Assembly: GCA_963920575.1 (NCBI GenBank)
Contig: OY986969.1
Location: 16,229,288 to 16,293,287 of the forward strand
Reading direction: 5' to 3'
DNA: 64,000 bases
Origin: Narthecium ossifragum
Lineage: Eukaryota; Streptophyta; Magnoliopsida; Dioscoreales; Nartheciaceae
Numbering within the stretch: the first letter of the stretch is position 1; each line of letters opens with the position of its first letter. Below, one piece after another: positions 10,965-21,819 of the stretch. The notes under the pieces were generated by a model. It was not told where the DNA came from. It ran no database searches and saw nothing but the letters and a program-made list of their open reading frames with translations. The position numbers and the translations under genes were made by a program.

Positions 10965-11165
10965 TTAGGAGTAGCTCAGATAGTTCTTTATCTGCTTTAA
11001 TTATTAGCTCGTTTTTTCTATCTAGGAGTAGCTTCTAAACCTTAGGAGTAGCTCAGATTTTTCTTAGGAGTAGAACAACGTACTCTAGGAGTAGCTCAAA
11101 CAACTCTTAGGAGTAGTTTAACTTACTCTAGGAGTAGTGCAGTCGCCCTTAGGAGTAGTCTACCG
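10965..11165 (+). repeat. TTAGGAGTAG decamer array
   Basis: Around eight copies of TTAGGAGTAG / CTAGGAGTAG are spaced 20-30 bp apart inside the LTR, downstream of the TATA box. The sister LTR at 3335-3450 has fewer, more decayed copies. Confidence 0.8.
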
Positions 11166-11413
11166 TACGTTCAATCTAGAGGTAGAGTAATATTGTGGTA
11201 GAAATCGTCCTGTTTTGGTCACCATCATAAAAAAAATCCAAAAATTCATGAATTCCCACATCTCCATTAGACTTAAGTGTTACACAAAGTCCTCTTAATT
11301 GAGTCACGGTTGAACCCATACACCCTTTTGATAACCCCTGCGTGACAGTTGGCACACCTCACGTGCCTAACGACCACGTATCCATCCCGGGTACAATTTT
11401 GAGTAACACGATA

Positions 11414-12391
11414 TCACCAACTATCGGCATAACTTCGGCTATAGGATTTAGTAGTTTTGTTACACAGAGTAGTCCTCTGCATTCACCATGGTTATTCACT
11501 CTTCCCCGTAACACATGCTCGTAGTAGATAACCTAATTGAGTAGATCAATGGAAGACACCTATACTGGTAATATCTCTAGCTACTTTTAAGGAGTTCTAG
11601 AAGTAACATGCATGGACAGCTCATATTGTCAACGAGAACTGTTAGAGAGAGCGTTCCATTTTACATCTAGTTAAACCAACTGCTGTGAGTCTGTTGTCAT
11701 ATGCTTAATTTTTTCCTTCTCTGCACCACGCAGATGACAATGTAGGGAGAGGCAATGGAGGAGCATAAGAATGACTGTTGGAAGAGCTGGTCCACAAGCC
11801 AACTAAATTTGATTATCCGGGCTCCTTGTCGTCACCATCGGTAGCATTGCACTCCAATCAATATTTCATCCGTGACTCTCTTATGGGGGTAACCACTGCT
11901 CATTTGGGCTACTGGTTGCTAGCCAAGACCATCAGGTCCCCACTGTGGGCTGCTCTTGTGCTGTTTGCAGGACAGCCAACGACAGCTTGAAATGGGTCTA
12001 GGTGACAATGAGGTTTGGGATCTCAAAGCCGGGTTTACAGACTCGACTCTCAATCATATATGAAATCACTCTGCTATGATGGCAAGCTGCAATAACCGAT
12101 TAATTAATTAGCCTATACTGCTGGTGATGACTGATGATGAACTCAGGAAGTTTGCTTCGTTGTAAGTTGAAGGCATTACAAGGATAAAGCCATAAAGGTC
12201 ATATGAAATTAATTCTCTAGGTTGGAAGCTATTTTTCGTATCGAATGGAGATATTTCTTGATCGCAATTTGAAGTGCTTGTGCTTGAATCTGTAATTATT
12301 TCCCTTCCTCGGTGGTTCCATTGGTAATAAATGATTCAGCGTCTTCCCGCTCTGGCTGCTTAGCTAATGTTGCTGAAACTGAAGAGAACTC
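11414..12391. other. Host spacer, no gene recognised
   Basis: It continues the DNA interrupted by the solo LTR. A TTTTTTCC..GCACCACGCAG stretch at about 11708-11733 looks like a polypyrimidine tract and 3' splice site, followed by sequence with no long frame. This fits a non-coding 3' exon of the NLR, but I cannot prove it. Confidence 0.35.
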
Positions 12392-12407
12392 GTAATGAAT
12401 AACAATT
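12392..12407. repeat. 16 bp inverted repeat flanking LINE, left arm
   Basis: GTAATGAATAACAATT is the exact reverse complement of the sequence at 15417-15432. The two arms bracket the LINE. Confidence 0.9.
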
Positions 12408-15400
12408 CTTTTTTTTTTATTAGATAAGCCCGAAGACTGAGAATCCTACAAACAAGTAACTATAGAACAAAAACAAGAAAACAGTTATACCCCAACTAGG
12501 GGAGAAACAAGCGAAACAAGAGCCCTCCTTGCCAAACCATCCGCGACACCATTCAAGCTCCTAGGAATGTGAGAGAAAACTGACGGCCTGGAATGGATCT
12601 CTTCCCACCAAATTGATTTGAGAGTACTCTCAAGTTCCCTCGGCCAAGCAAGAGACCCATTTATGTATCCAATCACCATCTTAGAGTCTGACACCAAAAC
12701 AATATCACGTAAGCCATGATCCTTTGCGACTTTGATAGCCGCCTTAATCGCCAAAAGCTCCGCTTCAATTGCCGAAGAAGCTTGCTCTACCCCATACCAA
12801 AACCATATACAATCACCTCTCTGATCAAAACATGCAGCACCAATATCACAATCATCTTGGCCAAGGAGAAAAGCTGCATCTGAACGGATAAAAACTACAC
12901 TTGAACTCCCCTGCACGTCGATTCCAACAGCTCTATGCCATGCTCTATCTCCCTGGAAATCGTTCCCTCTTGCAGCCCAAAACTCCTTACATTGTCTAAA
13001 AATGTGCCATGCTAGCTTGGAAGCATCGGTCCTTTCCCCCTTGAACAAGAGCCGATTCCTAGACTTCCAAATCCACCAAATTGAATAGCCAATTACAGTT
13101 TTTCTTTTAGAAGAGCCCAAACTGGAAGAGGACAAGGTCATTCAATCCCAGCAGCAATCCACGCTAAAGCATGAGATGTTTAAACCAGCCAGTACCCCCA
13201 CCTGCAACCATACATCACAAGCAAAAGTGCATTCAAAAAATATATGTTGGATAGTCTCAGGTACTCTCAAGCATCTTGGGCAGTCACGATCCGATGTTGC
13301 GCCTGCCCGCCAAAGGGAATCAAGAACAAGCACCCTGTTCTGAAAAAGGTGCCATAAAAACTGCTTCACCCTTGGTCCTACTTGGGTCTTCCAAAGGCTG
13401 ACCCAACTAGCATCGTCATGTGAACTCCACCTCAGCCTCTGCAGCAGGCAAAGATATGTCGCTGAAGTAGTAATATCACCGTTCTTGCTACACATCCACT
13501 TTCCTTTGTCTTTCCTCTCCTCCTCTGCAATATGCATTTGAAGAATGGTCTCTGCTAAGCTAGGTTTAAAGATTCTACTAATTGACCATGTATCCCATTC
13601 ACCTCTTTCATTCATCAAGTCACCAACCCTTGCATCCTCCAAAAAGGGGTCAGTTGCAAAGAAACTCAGATATTTCGATAATGGCATATCCAAGACCCAG
13701 CAATCTCGCATGATGTGTACTCTACTCCACTGTGCCGGTGCCCATCTAATCCCGAGTCGCAAGTCACCCGCTGCATAGCAAACCTTCCTCCACATGAAGG
13801 AACAGTTTCCTGGGATTTTCTCAGGCAAGTGATCATGCCAAATATATTTTGATCTGACCAAACGAGAAAAAATAGAATCCCTACCAAGGAAGAGATTGGC
13901 TGCCCGCTTCATCCTGAGTGCCCTTTGCCATTCACCCAACCTTCTAAAGCCTAGACCGCCTAGCTCCTTAGGCCTGCATACCTTCTCCCAAGCAACACGA
14001 GAGAAACCGCCTCTTTTACCTCCCCATAAGAAATCCCGACAGAGAAAATCAAGGCTCTTGAGGATAGAGGATGGTACATGACACGCAGTCATAGTATGGA
14101 CTACAACTGCTTGCAGGACTGAAGTGATTAAGGTAGCCCTCCTTGCCTCTGCAAGCTTGACTGCATTCCAACTAGCAAGTCGAGCTTGCACCTTCTCAAC
14201 AAGACCATTAAAGGCTGAGGGGTTTAACCTTCCAGTGTCAACTGAAACACCAAGATAGGTGATCCAATCCTTAGTTTCGGTCAGCCTTAATAAGTTAGAG
14301 ATATCTTGACGAGACGTTGCCGGAGTAGACGGAGAGAACTTAATAATAGACTTGGAATTATTCACCTCAAGGCCAGCCAGCTCCTTGAAGGTACTAAGGA
14401 TGTTGGTTGCCTTCTGCGCCTCATCAACGGTAGCCCGAGTGACAAGTAAACAGTCATCGGCATAAAGGAGATGAGAGAGCGAAGGACCCCCACGGCGACA
14501 AACTACTCCTTCTAAACCCGTCACCGGCTCTTTCAATAATTTAGATAGAACTTCCTGCACAAGAAGAAACAGAAATTGTGAGATTGGGTCCCCCTGTCGG
14601 AGTCCCCTCTGAGCTTGAAAGTGGCATGTCACCCTCCTGTTAACAATTAGAGCAAATTTGGTCTCGGATATGCAAGCCATGATCCAATCGATCCATAATT
14701 GAGGGAACTCCATCCTTATCATGACCTTCTTGAGAAACGACCATCTAACTGAGTCGTAGGCCGACTTAATATCCACTTTAATTGTGATTAAGGCTTTGTT
14801 CTTTGGAGCGACATGTAGGGAGTGAAAGATTTCTTGAGCCGCTCCAATGTTATCAAAAATACTCCTGCCCAAGAGAAAAGCAGACTGTTCCCCACCAATG
14901 AGTGAACTCAGGACCGCCCGAAGCTTAGTGGTAAGAATTGAGGAGACAATTTTGTAGGATACATTGCAGAGACTAATCGGCCGGAAGTCCTTCACCCGCC
15001 TAGGATTAGTACATTTTGGAACCAAAGAGATGAAGGTCTCACTTTAAGAGCTCAGGGTGCGACAAGAGGCAAAGAATTTCTTCATAATGATCACCACATC
15101 CTTGCCAACCACATCCCAACATTTAATCTAAAAATCAGCCTGAAAACCATCAGGCCCCAGGCATCTCCCCTTCTTCATTGCTTTCACAGTCCTCCGTATC
15201 TCCTCATCATCAACCTGGCGAATCAGCAGCTCCTTAAGATCATTACTCAAAGACGGAAGAGTTGGGATCGGGAGCTGACTATCCCCACCCTCCTCAATCC
15301 AGAGCAATGAGAAATGTCTAAAGAGTTCACCCGCAATAGCTTCCTGAGTTACAAGTCTGTTTCCATCAATGTCAACTAACTCGACGACTTTGGAGCGGTG

Positions 15401-15416
15401 CCTTCTCATTAAAGCC
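12408..15416 (-). mobile_element. 5'-truncated L1-type LINE
   Basis: The element lies on the minus strand. Its 3' poly-A shows as a T-run at about 12409-12418, followed by a short 3' UTR and ORF2. ORF1 and the endonuclease part are missing, the usual 5' truncation of target-primed insertion. Instead of the expected direct target duplication it is flanked by a 16 bp inverted repeat. Confidence 0.9.
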
Positions 15417-15418
15417 AA
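12485..15418 (-). pseudogene. LINE ORF2: reverse transcriptase and RNase H
   Basis: One continuous minus-strand frame from 15418 to 12485 is broken only by three stops: TAG at 15130-15128, TAA near 15043 and TGA at 13144-13142. There is no frameshift. It begins just upstream of the linker motif RCLGPDGFQADF. The reverse transcriptase core has DFRPISLCNVSYKI, DIKSAYDSVRW, QRGLRQGDPIS and the catalytic LLYADDCLLV. The C-terminal zf-RVT region (VGPRVKQFLWHLFQNRV, CPRC) precedes an RNase H domain with its acidic set SDAAF, IEAELLA, VSDSKM and NGVADGLA. This order is typical of plant L1 elements with an acquired RNase H. It is inactive, but with few lesions. Confidence 0.92.
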
Positions 15419-15432
15419 TTGTTATTCATTAC
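15417..15432. repeat. 16 bp inverted repeat flanking LINE, right arm
   Basis: AATTGTTATTCATTAC is the exact reverse complement of 12392-12407. Confidence 0.9.
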
Positions 15433-16040
15433 CGAAGTATGTAATTGTATTTGAGAAAGATGCTAATGCCAGCTGTAATGATAAGAACTGAACATTATGG
15501 ATTAGTATGTTGGGAGAAGCAGTGGGAAAGTTATTCCAATTATGGTGTTTGGTTGAAAAGTACGTATAAATTAGTAATGATTACTTCATATAAGGAAATG
15601 GTGTTTGGATGGAAAAAATTGAATAGGAATGGGGTTTGGGGAGGTTTGGCAAGTAAATTCTAAATAGGCCTTTGTATTAGATATATTGGGAATTTAATTA
15701 ATAATATTATAATGCATAAAATTAATAATATTCTAATTTCATACTACTAATATTATAATGCATATATTCACCTTGACTTATTTCGAGTTTTATTCCAGCA
15801 CCTAAAAGAAAGTTGTTTGACTGCAATTCCGGCTTTGGTGCAATCAATTTTTGGATTGGTTGCACCCACTTCCACAACCGATTTTGGTTGCCATTAATCT
15901 CCAAAACACCGGCTAACCCGTCTTTCCCTATTCCACTATTAAATTAAGTTTTCGGTATTTGTACATTAAATCGTATAAAATTTATACTATTATATTATTG
16001 CATAAAATAGAGGGTGGTTATATTATAATAAAATTTATAC
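15433..16040. other. AT-rich spacer, transposon relics
   Basis: It contains repeated TAATATTATAATGCAT blocks (about 15706 and 15747) and TATACTAGTATAAAATT palindromes (about 16035). A CTCCAAAACACCGGC stretch resembles decayed DNA-transposon ends. I see no gene. Confidence 0.4.
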
Positions 16041-16044
16041 TAGT

Positions 16045-16305
16045 ATAAAATTTCCACCCCACCGGTCTTATTCGACGCCTCCACCGACGAATCCCTCTCC
16101 TATCAACGCCCGCTTATTTGCCATCTCCGGTAGACGGCCGCTTCTCTACCATTGTCGGCAGCGATGCCCGCCCGTCCTCCACTGGTTTGTATGGCTCGGC
16201 GGTGTTGAGGGTGTTCTTTCCGGTGTCGTGACCGCTGACGACGTACACTTGACCTTCACCAACGGCGGACGTGAAGAAAAATCGCATCGCTACATGGCAT
16301 ATCAT
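16045..16305 (-). pseudogene. Kelch-repeat F-box protein remnant
   Basis: On the minus strand, RFFFTSAVGEGQVYVVSGHD and TGKNTLNTAEPY..LPTMVEKR match the kelch unit of plant F-box/kelch proteins (usual pattern VYVAGGHD..KNAL..A..Y and LP.MAEERDE). After a frameshift near 16125 a second frame reads RALIGEGFVGGG, consistent with the next strand of the kelch fold. No F-box domain, start codon or further kelch units are present. It is an isolated fragment of roughly one and a half kelch repeats. Confidence 0.6.
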
Positions 16306-16324
16306 GGTGACGTGGTAGGGTCAT

Positions 16325-16945
16325 ACAGATCAATGCATCTCCATGCGAACCCATTTATATTAATATAATATATATTATTTTAATTTATATTATTAAAATA
16401 ATATGAAAATAAATAAATTTTTACATGATGTGGACCAATCATGATATGACTTACGGCATGTGGACCCACTTATATTAATATTTTACTATAATAATATATT
16501 AATAAAATTATTTAATAGACTACGCATATGAAAATATTTCTACATATATGAAAAGTTTTTATACGCTCATAAAAACACATACAAAAATGTTTATGGGTAC
16601 ATAAAAATATTTGCATGTAGAAAAACAAGCATGCACAAAAAACGTTACTACACACGTAAAAATTTTTATACCCTCACAAAAATATTTGCGTGCGTTTTTA
16701 GAAGCACATAAAAAAGTTTACAAGCATAAACATATATTTCCTATGCGTAGTGTATTAAATAATATCAATAACATGTTATAATAATTATATATTAATATAA
16801 GTGGGTCCCACATACCACGTGTCATACCATGATTGGTCCACATCATAAAAAAATATTTTATATTATTTTAATAATATATATTAAAACAATAAAATATTAA
16901 TATAAGTGGATCCGAATGGGGTTGCATAGATTGCATTACTATACC
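16325..16945. mobile_element. Foldback / MITE-like inverted-repeat element
   Basis: Two arms of about 200 bp are imperfect reverse complements. Left features: ATGATGTGGACCAATCATGA at about 16428 and GGACCCACTTATATTAAT at about 16463. Right features: ATGATTGGTCCACATCAT at about 16829 and ATTAATATAAGTGGGTCC at about 16790. The loop (about 16560-16740) holds repeated TACATAAAAATATTTGCATG-like blocks. No transposase is seen. Ends and target duplication are blurred by divergence. Confidence 0.75.
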
Positions 16946-17243
16946 ATAATCCATTCGAGGGCAATTCAAAAATAAATATTTTTATATCTTATCTTGCTTA
17001 AAATATCAAATTTTATCTTATCCCAAAATACCGGTTAACTCATTTTTTTTTATTCCACTAACTCCATTTTGTTTAGAAATAAATTTGGTGGCGTTTCGTT
17101 GCGGGATAAGTTATAACAAATTTAGAGATTTTTGAAATTAATATGCTGTTTGGCTGTTATTCCGAGATTGGTGTAACCAATTCCATCCACCAATCCCGGA
17201 ACCAAACAGGGTATGTCATGGATTGCAAGTACTTGTGCCCTCT
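16946..17243. other. Spacer with possible decayed MITE
   Basis: AT-rich sequence ending in CAATCCCGGAACCAAACAGGG (about 17191-17211), which resembles the terminal consensus of some plant MITEs. A partner end is not clear. No gene is seen. Confidence 0.3.
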
Positions 17244-17248
17244 TTATA

Positions 17249-18332
17249 TGTTGGATTTGGGGCCAAATTAAGTTGGGCTAAGCATGGGTTGAATCAAATG
17301 GGCCTTGGAAGAGCCCATTAACAAATAGCCAAATGGAGGAGAGCCCATGTGTGTAGAGTAGTTTAGTCCCACATTGGAAGTGGAGGAAATCTTTAACTAG
17401 TTTATATAGTGTTTTGAGCCTCTAGGCTTTGAACAGATGTGAGGACTAGAGGTGGAACATCCCACACGCGCGCACCGCCTGCCCCGCACAGCCGACCGGC
17501 CGTGCTCGTGCGCCGTGTGGGGTGTGTGTCCATTTTGCTACACACGGGAGCTGGTCGAGTCAGCTCAAATTCACTCGAACTTTTCAACTTCCGAAACGAT
17601 TCAAATGAATTGATTGGATTTGACTCTTGGGCTGCCCATGATTAATGGGTTGAGTCAGTTATCTCTTGGGAATTGATCTTGTCCGACTCTTGGACTTCAG
17701 ATTAACTGATTGAGTCAGTTACGACTCTTGGGCTTCTATGGAATTGATTGAGTCAGTTTCGATTCCAGTGGAATTGATTGGAATCTAACTCTTGGCTACA
17801 CTTGACTGATCAGCTTCCAGATGACGTGGCAGTCTATAATTGGCTGTTGTTGCTGACAAGGCGTGGCCTTTCATCTCCCCTAATGGCTGATCAGCTTCCT
17901 CCCTTAGCCTATAAATAGGACCTATTCCAGCCCTTAGATGCTAAGTTACATGCATCCAGTTTTTGCACACCACTCACTAGAGGGTCCTGAAGTCTGAGAG
18001 TACCGTACCAGCGAAGGCTTGACGGGCGATCGGAGGCCGGCTTCCTTCCGTTCGCACAGGAGATCATTGTACCCTGGGAGTTCCTTGCCTGAAGAACCAG
18101 AAGAACCGGTGGTGGGCAATACGAACTTAAGGGCACAGTGTGGTACACTAGCCTCGATCAAGCTTCGGTTCTACATCGGCTTTTCTTCCTCCTCATCGAC
18201 GGTTTCCTCTCTTTTGGAGTTCTAACATCTTAACTTGTAATTATTTAAGAATTCAGTTTTCTTCTCGTCGTTGTAAAGGATTCTTGCTACCTTAGTAAAA
18301 GCAAAATCATAATCTCCTCTCTATTTCCAACA
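17249..18332 (+). repeat. Copia 5' LTR
   Basis: Starts TGTTGGATTTGGGG and ends CTATTTCCAACA. The TATAAATA box is at 17910-17917, so the transcript should start near 17945. Repeated GATTGAGTCAGTT blocks lie upstream (about 17650-17760). Confidence 0.95.
18118..18131 (+). other. LTR segment complementary to the primer-binding site
   Basis: AATACGAACTTAAG lies in the transcribed part of the LTR and is the exact reverse complement of 18335-18348, just after the LTR. The 3' LTR carries the same segment near 28022-28035. Confidence 0.7.
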
Positions 18333-18350
18333 ATCTTAAGTTCGTATTTT
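18333..18350 (+). other. Putative copia primer-binding site, non-canonical
   Basis: The two bases AT and then CTTAAGTTCGTATT follow the LTR end directly. It does not resemble the common initiator-methionine site (TGGTATCAGAGC). Its 14 bases pair perfectly with an LTR segment at 18118-18131, suggesting self-priming or a non-standard tRNA fragment primer. Confidence 0.5.
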
Positions 18351-18490
18351 ATCGGTTTTATTGTATTCGGATCCACTTCTCCTGCTGATCCTTCTGTTTT
18401 CTTTTCCTTTTGAAAAGAAGTTCCTTGAACTTCCTTTATAAGAACTCCAACTCTTAACTGAACCACTTTGTGGTTGATTTGCTTTTGCAG

Positions 18491-21112
18491 ATGGCTTCAA
18501 GATCTGAGCTTGTGATTCCTCCCCGTGACGAAGTGCATGTTGGCAATCCACCTGTAGTGGAAATGCCTAGTTTGCTGATCGGACAGCTAGAGAGGCCTGA
18601 AAAGTTTAAGGGCTTGAATTTCAAGCAGTGGCAGCAGAAAATGTTGTTCTACTTGACCCCCCTTAAACTGGTCAGGTATCTCACTGAGGATGAGCCTGTT
18701 CTAACTGAAGAACAGAAGAATGCTCATACCGTGGCTACAGTTCAGGCTTGGGGTCATTATGACTTCCTATGCCGGAACTATATTCTGAACGGCTGGGACG
18801 ACAAGCTCTACAATGTATACTTTCCCAAAAGAACCACAAGGGAACTTTGGGAAGCCTTGGACAATAAGCACAAGGTGGATGACGTCGGCGCAAAGAAATT
18901 TATTGTCGGTCGATTCCTTGAGTACAAGATGGTAGACAGTAGAAGCGTTGTCGACCAAGTTGAGGAACTTCAGCTCATCTACCATGACATGAATGCTGAA
19001 GGTATGATTCTGAATGAACCTGTCCAAGTGGCGGCAATGATAGAGAAACTGCCACCTTCTTGGAAGGACTTCAAGAACTACCTAAAGCACAAACGAAAGG
19101 AGATGAGTCTTGAAGATCTCGTTCGGAGGTTGAAGATCGAGCTGGATAACCGCAAGACCGAAAAGAACAACGGTCTAGGCATTTATTCTAAGTCCAACTT
19201 AGTGGAGAATGCCAGCGGTTTGAAGAAGCGCAAGCGCTTCGATGAAGGTACAAAGGGAGACAATGGGTCTCAGAAGTTCCAAGGCGAGTGGTCTGTCTGC
19301 GGGAAGGCAGGACATCGGGCCAAGGACTGCCGCAACTGCCCAAATACTCAAGGGAAGAAGAAGCCAACCTCCAAGAAGAAGAGGACAGAAGCTCACATGA
19401 CCAAAGGTCTCAGTGCAGAGATGGATGACTTGCACCTGGTGGCAGTCATCACAGAGGTGAATCTGATCGGAAGCAACCCAAGGGAATGGTGGGTCGACAC
19501 AGGCGCTACCCGCCACATCTGCTCCAACAGATGGATGTTCGACACCTACCAAGCAGTGAATGGAGAGCACTGCTACATGGGAAACTCTGCAACCTCCAAG
19601 GTGGAAGGTAAAGGGACTGTGAAACTAAAGATGACGTCCGAGAAAGAGCTGACCCTGACGGAAGTCCTTCATGTGCCAGAGATACACAAGAATCTAATCT
19701 CAGGTTCTATTTTGAGCAAGAAGGGCTTCAAGCTAGTCTTCGAGTCAGACAATGTCATCTTGTCTAAAAATGGCATGTATCTAGGCAGGGGCTATATGAC
19801 CGAGGGGCTTTTTAAAATGAATGTAATGACAGTTATCCCCAAGGTCAAAACTAGTGAAGCCTTAAAGGCTAGTGCTTCCAATGTAATGATTGCAGCCCAA
19901 GAGGCCAATAAAGAAAAGGTTGCCTATATGGCTGAGTCATTTAAATTATGGCATGGGAGGTTGGGAGATGTGAATAATAATTCAATGAAAAAACTAATAA
20001 ACTTAAATCTTCTTCCTAAATTCATAATTAACAAAGAACACAAATGTGAGGTTTGTGTGGAAGCAAAAATGGCTAAGTCTTCGTTTCAATTAGTTGAACG
20101 AAGCACTGAACCTTTAGGTTTGGTTCATACAGATGTTTGTAATCTGAAAGTTGTACAATCTAGAGCTGGTAAAAGATATTCTATTACCTTCATTGATGAT
20201 TGTACGAGGTATTGCTATCTTTACTTAATGAGAAGTAAAGATGAGGCAGTAGAGATGTTCACTCATTACAAGAATGAAGTGGAGAATCAACTCGATGGAA
20301 AGATCAAAATGCTGAGAAGTGACAGGGGAGGTGAGTATTCGTCACCTTTTGCCCAAATTTGTGCTGAAAATGGCATCATTCATCAGACTACAACGCCCTG
20401 TTCTCCAGAACAAAATGGAATAGCAGAACGGAAGAATAGGACGCTAAAGGAAATGATGAATGCCATGCTTATAAGTTCAGGCTTACCTCACAACATGTGG
20501 GGGGAAGCGATACTTTCAGCGAATCATGTGTTGAATAGACTACCGCACAAAAGGTTAGACAATACACCTTATGAATTATGGAAAGCCCGTGCGCCTAGTT
20601 ACAAGTTCTTAAGGGTTTGGGGCTGTCTAGCTAAGGTTCCAATTCCAGTTCCGAAACGAACTAGGATAGGGCCGAAAACGGTAGACTGTGTGTTCATTCG
20701 ATATGCACATGATAGTAGTGCTTACCGATTCTTGGTTAATAAATCGGATAATCCTGAAGTGCATGTGAACACTATCTTAGAGGCTAGGGATGCCTCATTC
20801 TTCGAAAACATGTTCCCTTACAAGTCTTCTCCTACAACAGAGGGTAGTGAAAGACCTTATGAGAACACTGGGGAAGAAAGAATCCAAGGGTCCTTAGTTC
20901 ATGAAGAAGATGAGGAACCTAGACGAAGTAAGAGGGTTAGGACAGAAACTTCCTTCGGACCAGACTTTCTAACATATTTGTTAGAGAATGACCCTCAGAC
21001 ATTCAAGGAGGCAATGACAACTCCAGACGCTCCTTTATGGAAGGAAGCAGTGAAAAGTGAAATTGATTCCATCATACAGAACAATACATGGCAACTGGTT
21101 AGTTTGATTAGA
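18491..21112 (+). pseudogene. Copia gag-protease-integrase, 5' part of gag-pol
   Basis: The first in-frame ATG is at 18491 (CAGATGGCTTCAAG). About 870 residues are open to the insertion. Gag covers roughly residues 30-230. The zinc knuckle near residue 267 reads WSVCGKAGHRAKDC, where the first Cys is Trp. Protease motif WWVDTGATRHIC is near 335. The integrase zinc finger reads WHGRLGDVN (second His changed to Asp) with CEVC. The catalytic triad is visible as HTDVCN, RSDRGGEYSS and PEQNGIAERKNRT (near 545, 607 and 640). Reverse transcriptase begins at TWQL and is then cut. Two zinc-ligand losses suggest an inactive copy even before the insertion. Confidence 0.92.
20972..21100 (+). repeat. 129 bp copia duplication, left copy
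   Basis: Matches 25034-25162 with four differences. The two copies flank the inserted LTR. An extra 12 bp (AGTTTGATTAGA) separates this copy from the LTR start. Confidence 0.9.
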
Positions 21113-21819
21113 TGTCGCGCCCCGACCCGCGAAAGCCCAACCAGGCCGGGCGACGCGAATCGGAACCTACAAAACGCGGAAAACAAAGCTGGCGATGGTT
21201 CCCTCTAACCTATTGGTCTCCCTAACAGTTCACCAAAAGCACCCCCAAATTAAAGACATTAATTTAATAAGCCTCGAACCACAGATTACAAACCCAAGTG
21301 AATTTAATATACATACCTTCGGAGAGGGGAAGATTCGAATACAACATCACTTCCGTAGGAGACTAATTAACCAAAGGTAAAAGCAGTAAATATCGCCACC
21401 TCTCAAAGTCCACCAGGCGCCGCCGCACCGCCGACCAACTGCCCGGTAGGGGCCACAGAAGAAGAACTGACGCCTGCACCTGCAAAACGCAGCCCGGGTA
21501 GGTGTGAGCACTAAGCTCAGTAGGGATCTACACTACGACACACAGAAAGAAGAGGGAAACGCAACAGTGTCGCCCTCAAGCCAGACTCGAGTGTGCTACA
21601 AGAGTCCCATAACTCCTCACCGGTGTCTCTAGGCATATCCAACCATGGTCATCCCAACGGACTGAGCCCATCCTGGATACACCTAGTGTCGTAGGGTGCC
21701 AGCTGCGGTCACCCAACACGGACTGGGCCCACACTATCCCCTACTGGCAGGAACAGACACTGCCTGGGCCGGTGTTACGAGCGGTCTACTCGTGATCCTC
21801 TCGTAATGGGTCTCTACTG

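Larger units (their letters stand above)
9987..11413 (+). mobile_element. Solo LTR with CGATA target duplication
   Basis: The LTR proper is 9992-11408. It starts TGTTGCCGAG and ends GAGTAACA. Five-base duplications CGATA flank it at 9987-9991 and 11409-11413. It is the same family as the LTR at 2262-3660, with a TATATAAA box at 10415-10422. No internal sequence is present, so it formed by LTR-LTR recombination. Confidence 0.92.

Noticed and set aside
13545..14081. Plus-strand frames within the LINE
   Set aside because: Shadows of the minus-strand reverse transcriptase.
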